A stretch of DNA of 64,000 bases from Exophiala sp. HKRS030 (Eukaryota > Ascomycota > Eurotiomycetes > Chaetothyriales > Herpotrichiellaceae): contig JAHWDD010000001.1 in NCBI GenBank assembly GCA_023897205.1, positions 1,116,001 through 1,180,000 on the forward strand, in the 5' to 3' direction. The translations under genes were made by a program, and so were the position numbers. Every line of letters starts with the position of its first letter. The first letter of the stretch is position 1. Positions 45,678 to 57,902 of the stretch are shown here, piece after piece. The notes below the pieces were generated by a model. It worked only from the letters and a program-made list of their open reading frames with translations. It had not been told where the DNA came from and made no database searches.

Positions 45678-47116
45678 GGCGATCTCTCTTTCTTTTGTTT
45701 TATGTTAAACAAAAACCAAATGGACTGTGAAGAAAGGGTTAGGTCAAGGACTTGCGTCGATGACGATGATGATGTCGTTTCGTCGTGCCGAGAAAAAGCA
45801 ATGAGGCTGCGTGTCCTCTTTTGTTGCGACGCAGTGAAGGAAAAGAGGTAGAAGGTGAGGTCGAGGTGAAATTGGACGTGGGTCGGTCGGTCGCAGGGCG
45901 TTCACAGAAAAGTTCCTGGTCGACGGCGACGACGACCACAACAACGACGACGCCGCGATAAAAGACAAGGAGACTCTATCTAGTCAACAGTAGTACAATG
46001 AGAGACAAATGGAAAAAGTCTATCCCGAAACCCGTGCATGCAGTAGCAAAAAGAAAGAACCCACGATGCAATGGCTGTAAAGAAGCAGTGGTTGAGCTAT
46101 TACACAGACAGACAGAGAGAGAGTATCTGGGGAAATGGGATGACAAGTCCGGAGAAAAGAAATTGCTCGGGCGCAGTCGCAGTGTCTCGCAGTCAGATTC
46201 CCAACTGTTTTGTACGGAGTTACGTACTATACGAGTGCCCTCTACAGTAACCATCTGTTACGGCTATCAAATTTTTTTTTAACAGCTGCAGCGAAGCGTG
46301 TCTCGGGTCGATGGTTCCCAAAAGTGGCGCCCCAGTGTCAGGGATTCGTCAATTTAGGGCCCCAAAGAAGCCCCCAACTGTGGCTTCTCGGGGCTTCCAG
46401 GTCACGAAAACAGCCTCTAATGGAGGAAAGATGCTCGCCAAAAGGACTTCGCCGCTCACACTAAACCACGCTTGGGCATCCCGACAGGCACAGCTCGGGC
46501 CCGCTGGAAGATGCGTTTGTGGCTTTTAGGGAAAGTCGGCGCTGCTCCCGTACATACACCGTCAAGGTCCATGTCGCCGGCATAAAAAGGCGACAGCTCG
46601 ACATTTTTGCACAATCTCGGGTTAAAGGGATGGTGATGATGATGATAATAACTTGTACTCTTCTTGTATCCCGTTATTGTAGTGTACAGTTGCGAATCGA
46701 CCCATGTATCCGTAACCGCAGTCCCGTACTCTCCATAAGGTGTCTGTCTGTACCTGGTTCCCTTTTGTCCTTGTTACACCCTCCCTTTCTCCCCCCCCCC
46801 CCAAATATACTGTACTGTAATATCCTATGGGTACTCCGTCCTAATGATACAAATACCTAAACTTGTCCTCCGAAGATCGGCCCCCCTTGCATTGCATACG
46901 CCTCACTGTAGAACTCCCAGTACAGTACCCCAAGTACAGTACAGTACGTATCGCTAAGCTGACATCTATGTTCATATAAGTCCACACTCCGTGCTCCATA
47001 TTCCGTTCATATTGTACAAGTACAAAACATAAGATGCGCATGGCCCAAATCTCAATTTGTCGTATCAGTCGTAAGTACTCACCTCTGTATCCCAGCCACC
47101 TTTGGGCCTTTTGCAG
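45678..47116. other. Spacer AGC1 promoter / Myb gene 3' region, 1.4 kb
   Basis: It contains a 12-base C run (46791-46802), a cluster of TACTGTAC/GTACAGTAC words around 46808-46950, TACGGAGT at 46213-46220 and TACTCCGT at 46832-46839. No gene recognised. Confidence 0.5.
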
Positions 47117-48214
47117 TCACTGCCCGCCATCCGCATTGTACGGGGCATATCCATAATGACCACCCGCATGGTGATGATGTTGATGGTGATTGTGAGGATG
47201 AGGATGGTAATGGTCCTCACCAAGCAGATAATCTACCCCTGGAAGACTCTGCTGCCGAGGTACCGCTATCTCGCTCGACCGCCGGCTGTGCCCTCCTGAC
47301 AAGCCGACGCTGATGCCACTATCGTCCGTGTTATCATGCTCGTCTGGCGACCGATCGTGATCCCACTCACTCAATCCTGCCTGGCCCGAACTGGCACGAG
47401 ATGGGTTCCTGGCGTGTTGTTTACGACTGCGACTTTTCAATCCCCGACAGCCTTGTTGGAGTATCTGTTTTGTGGTTATCGTTTGTCAGCCGTGTGCTCC
47501 GCCTAGACAATAGGGGGAAACACCCGTAAAAATGTTGGAGTACTCTAGGTACAGTAATAGAGTAATAGAGAAAGAGAGAAAGAGAAGAGAGGGAGAGAGA
47601 CCCACCACTTTTTCCACGTCTTCCCACCTTTCTCCAACCTGGTCAGCGATATTACGCCACATGGGCTCTCGCACGAGATTGTATCGGTTCACCACTTTCT
47701 GGATTCGAGCTTCGTCCCACGTCGGGTCTCTGGCCTTGACCAACAGCCTGTCGTGCCTCTTGCGGCACGCGTTGCCCGTCTTGTTAGGAAAGCATTGCTT
47801 GTGTATTTCTTCCCACGCCAAACCCTGACTTCGTGCATTGACGAGGATTTCATCTTCCCGCGTCGTCCAAGGTCCGCTCTGCAGCGGTCGATTCGGCATG
47901 TCATGTTGAGGTCGGTGACTCTTGGTGGACGTTGAACGCACCGATTGCATAAAGTTCTGCATCATGGCCTGGTGAGGGTACTGCAGACGATGCTGCTCCG
48001 CTAAAGAAGGTTCCACCCAGCTCATGGGGGGCCCCTGCGGTGGTTGTGTTTGTGGCCACACTGCCATGGCCGGTGTCATGGTGGCTGGCATGTTCGTCGT
48101 GGTCGGCATGCTAGACGAGTCCTGCAGACCGTAAGAAGGGACCTGCCGCTCCAGTTGATGAGGCCCGGTCGGCTGAGGCGTCATGCCGGCATGTGTCATG
48201 ATTTTCATATTCAT
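47117..48214 (-). CDS. Myb/SANT-like DNA-binding protein
   Basis: Putative transcription factor; target genes unknown. Exons 48214-47606 and 47464-47117 give 318 aa. Residues 1-110 are Met/Pro/Gln-rich. About 113-160 form a Myb-like helix-turn-helix (SGPWTTREDEILVNARSQGLAWEEIHKQCF, then KTGNACRKRHDRLL). A second, more divergent repeat runs from 170 across the splice junction (DEARIQKVVNRYNLVREPMWRNIADQVG to EKV|ILQQGCRGLKSR). The C-terminus ends in a His-rich tract (HPHPHNHHQHHHHAGGHYGY). The 141-nt intron is pyrimidine-rich. ATGs at 48214 and 48208 are both possible starts. Similar proteins with this Myb pair occur across moulds, mostly unnamed. Confidence 0.8.
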
Positions 48215-50174
48215 TGACCGAACAATCAGACCTGGGTCGAGAGTTGGGTCCTCCGTTGAACAAACAAAGAAATAAAGAGAGTCGGGGCTTTCCGAATTAT
48301 GATTTGGCTTGGTTTGGTTTGCTGAGAAAACGAGTGTTGCGTACCGTACTAAACAGAGACCGAGAAAACAATCAAAGCAGACAATCCCTGGTATGTGTCG
48401 ACCAACTGGACGAGATGGAGAATTTGAAAAGCCTGGATGACTTTGAGCCTGACCACTTTCTTTTTAACAACAAGAGAATGATATCCAGCACACGCATCCT
48501 GCCCAAAATATTCGAAACATATGGGCGTCAATTTCAGATCTGAAAAGATACAACAACAAAGTAAACAGGACTTCTCAGACTCTGTTGTTCCAAGATGACT
48601 ACAGACCATCGGACGTTTCGGCAGACCTGCAACCAGCGCATCGAGCAGAGTTGCGGCACAACCTCACCGACCGACAGACGTTGCTGCTCGTCATTGGAAG
48701 CTTCGTAGGGTCCAGGTGAAGATGAAACCGGAGTCGTTATTCCTCGCCTACCTCACGCTACGTCGCGCCAGACAAACCGCCGGTCCGGGTTGGTATAGCT
48801 TAGCGTAGCTTTTGTTTGCCCCCCCAAGGTATATTTGGTAGCATACGTGCAAAGGTGTACACGCCCTGGCCCTTGCTCGGGCAGAGAGATCTGAAACGAA
48901 CCATTCGGGGCGCACTCACGAGGCGGCTGTTGGCGAGGCGAATCTCAAATAGCCGCCTTGTAGCAGGGATACCAGGATGGACATGATGGACAAAGACTCC
49001 ATAGGAACCACCAGTCATGCCTGGGTTTGGGTTAGTAAAGGCCTTTTTTTAACGAGCCATGGTCGTTTCGCGAGCAGATCTCGATGCTAGTGCGACTCCA
49101 TATGCCACGAAGATCCGATATGGTTCGCCATGTCGTTGTTGGTATTGGTTGCAATTGCACACCAGGGCTGTTTAGATGTAGGATAGAATCTCCGACGTGG
49201 CGCCCTCTCTTGCAGACATACAGTACAATTTTGTTTGAACTTTTGCAAGTTCCATCTGTTTCGCCTCGCATGAAGGAGGAAAACCGTCTTGGCCACGAAA
49301 CAGAAACTCGTCCATGAAGCCATCTAAAAATCAATGAATGGCTGTCAGACAACGCTGCTCCAGATCTGCTTTCCGTTGTCGTCCACCCAGAGGCGCTTAG
49401 GAGACTAAATATAGTCGATTGTTGATATCGTCAAGCCGATTGGGGCGCCATTCGTTCGCGTATTCTGTACCAATAAAGACGATCCGATCTTCCCACTTTT
49501 ACTTGTGGACATACCTGTACACTGTTGATTCTGTCCCAAGTACAGAGTCCAGAGTAAAAGTTGGAACGATCCTATGGCCGGCTGGTGGAAAAATGCCCGA
49601 AATGCAACAGTAAATCTTCAAGCCCAGAGGGAAAGGGCTTAGGTGGACATTTGTTCTGATAGATACAGACCAGTCTTATCATTTGACTTCAATGTTAGAA
49701 GGACTAGGTAGCAGAAGATCATGACAGAGGGGCATTCGGATGAGAAGCTGGGCAATGGGTGATAAAGAGCGACTTTGCATTCCCTATTCTGTGTGCTTTT
49801 GTCTGGGTCGACAAAAGGCTGTCTTCCCCAAAAACATCTATCTGCTATCTTGTCTCCTTTTTTTGTTCCTGCTGGGGTTCGAGGGAGAGTTTCTCTCTCT
49901 CTCTGTTCTCAATTCGTACATCATCAAAAGCTCTTTCATATCATTAGGTAGTTCCAACTTGAAGTTGTTGTCAAGCCACACACACACACACACATACATC
50001 TCTTATCCTTTAATCAAGTCATCATCATGTCATTGGTGTCAGGTAATATCAAATAAAAAAAAGTCCCTCATAGAATAAAGCCACTACTACAAGTGAGGAC
50101 AAGTTAGCATGATGGACGGTGAGACAGTGATGTTCGACAGCAGTGGTGACGCGAACGTACCTTTCGCCTCTCTC
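48215..50174. other. Gene-free spacer of 2 kb
   Basis: Between the Myb gene start and the small protein's 3' end. A (CA)9 microsatellite is at 49977-49994, with pyrimidine-rich sequence around 49850-49910. No open frame shows a domain or plausible splice pattern; an unrecognised non-coding RNA or long 5' UTR is possible. Confidence 0.45.
49977..49994. repeat. (CA)9 microsatellite
   Basis: Nine perfect CA dinucleotides read directly from the sequence. Confidence 0.9.
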
Positions 50175-50567
50175 TCATCTTCTTTGCCACCTCCGCTCTT
50201 CCTTGGGCATCTTTGCATACTGGCCATAGTACTCCTCGTCCTCGATCGGGGTGATGCAGTGAACGACGGGTGTCTCCGAGAAGGACAACTGTCTTCGGGC
50301 CGGAGCGATCGGTTTGCCACTCTTCTTGAGGATGCTCCTCGAAGAAGAAGAGTTGACGTAGGCGTAGGTGGGTTGTTGCATGGTCGAGTACCCCCTCTGG
50401 TTCAGTCTGGTGTTGCGTGCCGTGGGGCTGACGGGCGACGGGGACACCGGTGAGCGCAGAGGACCCAAGGGGGACTTGAGAGACAGTGACGGACGACCAG
50501 TCTGAACGGTCGAGGTCGTCGAGATGCTGAGGGACAACTTTGGCTTTGCGGCTCTTGAGGAAAGCAT
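50175..50567 (-). CDS. Small conserved fungal protein, function unknown
   Basis: 130 aa if the ATG at 50567 is used (MLSSRAAKPKLSLSIS); an in-frame ATG at 50597 would add ten residues. Residues 1-60 are Ser/Pro-rich with SLSLKSP and PVSPTARNTRLNQRG. The C-terminal half carries a compact motif set: TYAYVNSSSSRSILKK, RRQLSFSETPVVHCITPIED and EEYYGQYAKMPKEERRW. This pattern recurs in hypothetical proteins of other moulds as I remember them. LKK...RRQLSFSE resembles phosphorylation or phosphatase-docking motifs, but no role can be assigned. No introns seen. It stands isolated between two 2-kb spacers. Confidence 0.7.
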   Translation of the reverse strand: MLSSRAAKPKLSLSISTTSTVQTGRPSLSLKSPLGPLRSPVSPSPVSPTARNTRLNQRGYSTMQQPTYAYVNSSSSRSILKKSGKPIAPARRQLSFSETPVVHCITPIEDEEYYGQYAKMPKEERRWQRR

Positions 50568-50597
50568 GGTTGATATTGATATAGTTGACGGTGACAA

Positions 50598-52895
50598 CGA
50601 ATGGGGTATATTTGACTTGGTGAATCGTTGGGCTTGATGGAGTAGTCCTTGTGATTTCCCAGATATTTCAAGAACTCGAAGAAGTTTGGCTTCCAGAAGC
50701 TTTTGGAATGATTAAGTGTCGAATTGAGAGCGACGTCGTTGGGTAACAGGTGGTCAAGGTATTGGCAGACTGCCGATATTGGGCAAAGAATAAACCAAGG
50801 TGGTGATGCAATAATGATACGATGCGCAGCGGGGACAAGACAATTGGACCAGCCAATTTTAGAAATAGCCAAATGAAAAATAGGATGCAGGGAAATGTTC
50901 CAGACAGTCAATGCACTGGAGGAGGAAAAGAGAAGAAAGAAGGAGGTCGTCTAGCCAGCGGCCTGGGGTGGGCGCGTATCTATATAGGTATCTTTTCGAC
51001 ATCTCAAGGAACGCGGGGGGGTTGCTGAGTGGCAGCCTCGCCATTCGTCCCGTCCCAGTCACACCTCACCATCGCCTCGAACTCCCAGCATCCTTCCACC
51101 TACAGCCAATGACACGGCCTCTCCACGCGCCCACTGCTGTGATACACCACCATCCTACCTGCAGCCATCCAATCGACTGTGCAGGACACTCCCGCCGTCT
51201 GCAATGCATGGGCTGGTGATAGTGCAGTGTGATGGGGATTATTTGTTCAATATCACCTCTCCTTTTGGGCCAGCCACCTCAATGTAGTGCAACATGGTAG
51301 GCTCTATGGAGTAACTTGCATTCATTCACGGGATTTTTGCTCTGGCTACTGCACTATTCAACTCCTTGCACACGTCGCTTCCGTTCTTGTATCTCTCGTC
51401 TCTTGAAGCGATGTCGTAAACGAGGAAACACAGAACATGGGCTGAGAAACATCACGGCTGAGAAACATCACGGCTGAGAAACATCACGGCTAGGCGTCGA
51501 GGTGCTGAACAAGGCCACCGTCACGAAATCAACCAGTAAAACGAATTTCTGATAGTATGGCTAGTTGTCAGTATCACTCGCGCGGTAGAGATAAACAGAG
51601 CTGGAAGCATGGATAAATTCTGTCAAAACAGTGTAGATAGTGATTCCGCTGTCTAAGCTAAGCAAGACCAACAAGTAGCATGTTGTGATAGCGAAAGGTA
51701 GCCCTCACTGCTTGTGTTACCAGAGGACTAGTCCTCCGTGGAATGTCAGATCACAGAATAGGTCCATTGCGGTATTGCCGATCCATTCGAACATCTCGCC
51801 ACACTCCTCGTGGATAACTCACCGGCTGGGTCTAGGCATTTTCCGGGCATACAGGGAATATGCCTGGGTTCACTTCTCGAAACCATCGAACGCAATCCAT
51901 GGCATAAATGCACTCATACAGCTGAGACCCTGCAAATCAATCACATGTCTTGCTTTGCTGTAGAGTCTGGTGGAACTGTGGTTCTAGTTTAGAATCGCCA
52001 TGGCCAAATCCTCAATGCGATGATGAGACTGCATAACTTGCAAGACGCAATGACATCGATACTGGTTTGGATGAAGAAAACTCGGCAAGGGGCAGGAATT
52101 CCCCTAAACATTTCTTCAGAGAACATACAGTGAATGAGTGCGTTGGAGTTGCATGCGTGTCCGCAGAACTATCTCCAGGTCAATCTAGTAACTCACTGTT
52201 AGTACTTACCTCACGTAGTGTCACGACCGTTGGGATTGTGTAGAAGGATGGCCTGGGTGGTAGGTATTACATGTCGAATTGCTGTCACTCGGATAGCCGG
52301 CTAGGTCCGTGCTTGAGGGCGCCCATGCCACAGCACAAAAGGAGGCATCGGGATGGCGACCTGGCAGGATAAAAGGGTGACTTAGACTGCTGTCAGTGGA
52401 ACTACTGGCGTATTGATCATGGCGTACACGGCGAGTCAGTGTTTTTTTGTTATTTTGATTTGCAATGTGTGCGCGCAAGAGATAACATATGAGTCGAGCT
52501 CGACGTCGATTCTTGACTGACAGGGGCGAACTATCGAGGGCGAAGCAAGGCGCTGAATAAAAGTATGCTGACTGCCGCAACAAGACTCATGATGATTTCA
52601 GTCGAGGAGTAAAGAAAGACCCAGCCGATACCGTTGTGATACATGTCGACAACCACGTCGTCAATTAGGAGCAAGTGCCGACCTTCTTGCCGTTGCTCGT
52701 GCCATGAACCGTAATTCCTCAGCGCCGCGTTTTGGACCACAACCTCTCCGTCTCGAAATAACAAACTGCTTTTGTTGCTGGAGTCTGGATAGAAGACTGT
52801 GGAAATACATGGATGGAAATCGAAGCCAATTTCTCGAATGCCGAAATGCTCACGACTGGAGTTCGACGTGCAGGAGAGTACTCTCTGCAACCCGC
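50598..52895. other. Gene-free spacer of 2.3 kb
   Basis: The longest gene-free stretch. It contains three tandem 16-bp units (51439-51486). Open frames are short and unconvincing. It separates the small protein's 5' end from the Tra2-like gene's 3' end. Confidence 0.45.
51439..51490. repeat. Tandem repeat, 3 x 16 bp
   Basis: Three exact copies of GGCTGAGAAACATCAC (51439-51454, 51455-51470, 51471-51486) followed by GGCT of a fourth. Confidence 0.95.
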
Positions 52896-53943
52896 TTATC
52901 TGCTGGCATAACGATCTTCACGACCGTAGTCACGGCCGCCAGCATACTCACGAGGCTGCTCTTCGCGCGCTGGAGGAGCGTACCCACGGTCGTCGCTGCG
53001 GTCATAATAGGCACGACGATCGCCGCCACTTCCGCCGCCACGACCACCATAGCCGTCCTCACGTCTGCTTTCGTATCTGTCAATGTTGCGACCACTGTAG
53101 CCATCATCACGATCACGTCGGCCACCACCACCGCCACCGCCACCGTAGCCACGACGTTCGTAGTCATCGCCATATCCCCGACGATCGTAGTCATCGTAGC
53201 GAGAGCCACCACGATAGTCATCACGACGCGGTGGGTAGCCTCCTCGGCGATCGTCGTAACGGTCACGATAGCCGCCACCTCGAGGAGGGCCGCGGAAGGC
53301 GCCTTCTAGAATATTTAGCAATAGCTCTCAAAAGGGAATGCATTGTACTTACCACGCTTGGGAGGACCGAAGTATTTGCCGGGGGTCGGGCTACGAGGAC
53401 GGGCACGTCGAGCCTTTTCAATGCTCAAAGTGCGGCCTTCAATGACCTCTCCTTGCAAGCCTTCCTTGGCAGCCTCAGCTTGTTCAGTTGTAACCATCTT
53501 GACGAAGCCAAAGCCACGGGATTCCTTGGTATGCGGATCGAGCATGATGGAGCAATTTTCCACGTCGCCGTATTTCTCGAAGAGTCTTGAGACGTCGCTT
53601 TCAGTCAATCGAGGATGAATTCCAGTGACGAAGAGGTTGGATCCGGTATTGGCAGCGCCTTCCTCATCTATATCTTTCATTCTTGTATCAGATGGAGGGG
53701 GTGGCCTGGAGAATTGTTAATTGAAGCACCAAGGTATTCAATTGATGACACGTACACTCGATCACGACCATTGGGGGATCGGCTGCGGTTACGATCTTCT
53801 CGGTCACCGCGGGGCGAAGCTGATCTGTCACGACGCTCATAGCCACGGTCATCTGAGTTGTAAGTTAGCACCAGTGACACGATCCTGCTGGAGTGAGAAG
53901 TCTCACCTTCGTAACGAGCTGCTGAGTCCTCGAAATCCGCCAT
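52896..53943 (-). CDS. Tra2-like SR/RGG RNA-binding protein
   Basis: Probable splicing regulator in the nucleus. Exons 53943-53907, 53852-53756, 53705-53353 and 53305-52896 give 298 aa. An N-terminal RS-like segment (ERRDRSASPRGDREDRNRSRSPNGRDR) precedes one RRM (about 65-142) with RNP2 NLFVTGI and RNP1 RGFGFVKM, then the Tra2-type linker KARRARPRSPTPGKYFGPPKR. The C-terminus is rich in Arg/Gly/Tyr/Asp (GGGYRDRYDDRRGGYPPRRDD). RRM plus SPTPGKY is the hallmark of transformer-2 proteins. Exon 2 ends GT|GTACGT, the donor that keeps phase with the proline run PPPPSD. All three introns are about 50 nt. Confidence 0.9.
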
Positions 53944-54458
53944 TGTGACGACAGAAGTGGTGAACAAAAGGGACTGTAAGACGGCCAAGAGATGTCAATC
54001 GCGTTCTGGCAAGTAGCAAAACACGGAAAGAATGAGATAACAAGAAGCTGCGGGGGGGAAGAAGCTTCAAATGATGCCAGATCCCAGGTAGATACGAGAT
54101 TTGGATTGAAGTGATGAATGTTTGGAAGTGAGGCTGCGAAGCGATGAGAATAAGGCGAAAATTAGAACGACGCGCACCCCAATGCAGACTAGCGCGTTTC
54201 CGGAAGCGGTCGATTGTTATTCCGATCAATCCGGCCAGATTCTCTTCTCGCTTAAGCCCCTGCCCGCATAGCATTAATCTGGGGGTGTGGAACTGACAAG
54301 GACAAATCGCGTGAAGACGCCTCCGTTAATACAAGAATATTTATTATCCAAGTGCTTCACGCAATTGGCTTCTGCACCGAAGCAAATGCTGTGTTATTCA
54401 AGAATAGTGTATGTAACTAGAGTACACAATCGTACAATCAGACAGCCTGGCCCAAGCA
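53944..54458. other. Spacer Tra2-like promoter / NTO1 3' UTR
   Basis: No gene recognised. Confidence 0.55.
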
Positions 54459-57400
54459 TCACCTACGAAGCCGGAAGGATCTTGTACCCCATTCAGAGGC
54501 TCGATTGCGTTTTCCTCCCTTCCGTAGCATCTTCTTCTTCGTAATGGGGTCAGCAATGCCGGAGTCAAGCTCTTTCCCAGTCAAGGCTTCATCTCCACCT
54601 CCTACCAAATCATCCCCAGGGCCAAGACCTAAGAGCTCGTCCTCATCCATTTCGCTCAACTCCTCACTCAATTCTCGCAGGACTTCGGGTCCAGTCCAAC
54701 GTTCTTCATATATAGTCAAGCCATCAGGGTCGAACGCAGCCACATACCAAGGGATCCCGCCTTCGGTTACAAGATTCTGTGATTGCCCTTCGAGGCTCAT
54801 TGGTGGAGTAGGTGGTTCAATGTGTTGGACTTGTGTAGGCGCCATCTCCTCGGCGTGATTCTGCTCTTGTTTAAAACCGTTAGTGGATGCTGGTGGAGTC
54901 TCCACTGAGGCTGCTGCTGTTTGTAGATGGAGGGTTTCCGTCTTCAGAGGTTCTGATGGCTCTTCCAACAGGTCGCGGGACTCTGTAGGGTCAAGCGGAG
55001 GAGCAGTCCCAATCGCTTCAGTTGTTGCATCCACCATCATTACATCACCATCATCCGGGCTTGCAATGCCTGTCGCGTGCTTGGTCTCGACCGACTCGAG
55101 GATGGGCATGTCCATTGAGCCAGCCAGCGAGTCACGCCTTGAGAGGAGTGCTTCATCCATCTCACGTATCTGCTGCGCATAGGGTCGTCCATTGAGCTCA
55201 GCCTCTTTCCTCGCAATATCTTCAATCATCGGCTCGATGGCTTTAATGATGCGCCTTGCCAGCGTTCGTCGTTCACGGGCTTCATACTCCATATCTTCAG
55301 CCCTACCACTGACGAGGGTGATGAGCTCGGTTATAGTTGCGGCACTGTTGCCAAATTGCGAGTTGATTACCCGTAGGACATCATGCGAAAAAGCTGCCAC
55401 AGAAGTGTGCTCTCGTCTGCATACGCGAGCACGGAGTTCTAGAAGCTCGCTTCGGAACAATCCCCGATCAAGCCTGCAGAAGAGGTCAGTACAAATCATT
55501 CTCTGGACTGTAGGGGCAACTTACTTGAGTGCTTTATCAACGACTGGTTCCAGCAGATGTGGGACGGGAAAGTAGACCGTATCCACGATGTCTTTCATTA
55601 AGGCAGCCTCTTGCAGTTTCAGAGCTTCTCTTTGCTTGATCCAGTCGCAGATTTCGACAATCTTTTCCATATCGCTGGCAAGCATCTCTGCAAATTCGAT
55701 TCGACGGTCTAATCTTGCTCTCCCGGCTGCGCCCTGGGCTTTGTAATCGCGGCGCGTTACTTCGAAAGAGCTGAAGGTATCCATTTGGAGTTGCAACCTC
55801 TTTAGTAACGCCGCACCTCTGCGTGCTTCACGCTTCAGGGTCCAATACTTGCAAATTTCCGAGACGTACTCCTTCTTTCTTTGAACAGTAAACCTGACTA
55901 GAGATTCTTCGATAGACTTGAGAATAACCTCAGGAATGACAGGGGCACCTGATGGAAGGCGCCAAATCGTTTTTTGTTTTTGGCCCTTCTTGTTCGTCAG
56001 GGTCACCCTCAGGGGGCCTTTATCGGCACTAGGCATATCATGAACATCGTTGATCGCCAAGGCTGAAGCTCGGCTGTCAGCCCATATCTGACCTCGGAAG
56101 TGGTCTTTGAAGTACTTCTGAGCTTCCTCGAAAGCTTTATCCGTATGGTGCTCGTGTTTCCAGTCTGCAGGTGAATGCTTGTGGCAGAATGCTCGTAACA
56201 GTGATGAATCCATCAGCGTATTTTGCCCACCCCCAGTCTTCATCCGCAAGTAGAGACCTGCTTGACGAGCACATGTCAAATGAAAGGGCTCATAGCACCG
56301 GCCATCACTACATTGAATGCATGCACCCATCTCTTGCTTGCAAATATAGCACAATAGCTTCCATCTGCTGGGGGGAACCTTCTCAACATCCGTTATGGGC
56401 TCCATCAATGATGGATTACCAATGGTAACCTCTGGAATCCAGGTTGCGCAGAAAAGATGCGCCCATTTAGAGTTATTCGTCTGTTTGAAAGCACCTCCTT
56501 CATTCGGACAGAAAATACAACTCGGGCGTGAGTTTCCCACAAGCTGGCATTTCCTGCATAGCCATTGACCTTCTGGGATGTAAGGAACACCGTAGCATTC
56601 CTGGTGAACAGCAAGGTCGCAGCCATCACAAAACACGATTGCGTTGGCATTTTCGCAATCGCCATCGTCGCAAATAGCACATTTGCTATCAGGTTCCTCA
56701 CCTGAAGGTTCGCCTTTGACAGCAGCAGCACTGCTAGACCGCGGTCGTTGAGTCTGTGGTGCCTTCGGATTTGGCTTGGGTATCCGCTTCTCGAGAGCAT
56801 GCCATTCTTTCTCAATCTTGGTCATGGTTATCTCAAATATCGCAGGCTTGATGGTTTGAACTCCATCTTTTGTTCTACCCCTGTTGAAAGCCTCGAGCCA
56901 TTTCACATCCTGTTCGTCCATATCATACTCCACACGGCCAACTCCTGTGCTCCCTATAGCTGAGTTTTCTCCCTTTGTGATGAGATCGGGCGTCAGGTCA
57001 AGGTCCTCCTCAGCAGAGCCTTCCATTTGCCTTATGAGTGTGCGCTCTGGTCGTAGGAATACTTCGCTCTCTTGGTATCCGACGTTGGCCATTGACTTGT
57101 CAACAAAGTCCACCTGCGCAATGTCTTTCTGTTCGTAGGACAAGAATGGGTCGAGCTCTCTATAGGAGGGTCTGGGTAGTGTAAGTCGTTCTCGGGGATT
57201 TGGTCCGGGCATTGGCACAAATTTCGGGGCTTCTGGCGTCAGAAGAGCGTTCACCATAGCGTTCTGTGTGCGATGTGGTCTGCCCGGCTTTCGTTTAGGA
57301 GGTGTCTGGTAGCCGAGGTTGACGGTATCGCCTGTTTCTGATGCTGAACCAGCGATATGTCCATCGCTGATTGCCGAAGCTGTGACCCCATCAATATCTT

Positions 57401-57902
57401 CAGCGACAATAACCGCAAAATCTTTATCGAGTTCTAAGTCTGAATGGAACTCTTCCCAGCCGCGCTCCTCTCGAGGTTTGTAGCCATCTCCATGCGCCAC
57501 AGCGGCGGATGCTGCTGCTGCCGTGCTATACCGAGGACGAGCACCACCACCACGATTCCTACTTCTTGCTGAGAATCGAGGGGTCGAGGCCATTGTCTTT
57601 CTTCGATCTCGGCTCGATCTGGGACGCGTTCGGGGCACCGTGTACTCATCATTGGCGCGCGATAGTCGTGAGGTGGTGGGAGTTTTCTCATTATCTACAT
57701 GTCTTCCTCCTCCCCCACGTCCACCTGGAGCCCATTTTGGTGTTGTTTGAGACCTTCGAGATGTTCGCATGCGCTTGGTAGGAGGTTCTTCGTCTTGGAA
57801 ATCCGCATACTCGTCGCGATCTGAATCGTCAAACACACTGGGAGCCTTTGTGGAATCTCTCCGTGGCCGGCCCCGTGGCTGGCCACTTCTCAGCGACGCC
57901 AT
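54459..57902 (-). CDS. nto1: Nto1/BRPF-type double PHD-finger protein of NuA3
   Basis: Scaffold of the NuA3 histone H3 acetyltransferase complex, reading H3 tails. Exons 57902-55525 and 55473-54459 give 1130 aa. I start at ATG 57902 (MASLRSGQPRGRPRR); the frame is open upstream to 58034. A basic, disordered N-terminus precedes an EPL1-like region (about 250-400, YDMDEQDVKWLEAFN). The PHD-zinc knuckle-extended PHD module follows at about 403-575: CAICDDGDCENANAIVFCDGC, CIFCPNEGGAFKQT, WAHLFCATWIPEV, FHLTCARQAGLYL and FCHKHSP. Long helical segments extend past the splice site. The C-terminus ends basic (KKKMLRKGGKRNR). No bromodomain or PWWP is seen, matching fungal Nto1 rather than animal BRPF. 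Confidence 0.9.

Noticed and set aside
50402..50911. 169-codon minus-strand frame overlapping the small protein gene
   Set aside because: It overlaps the conserved frame in another phase and looks like translated 5' UTR.
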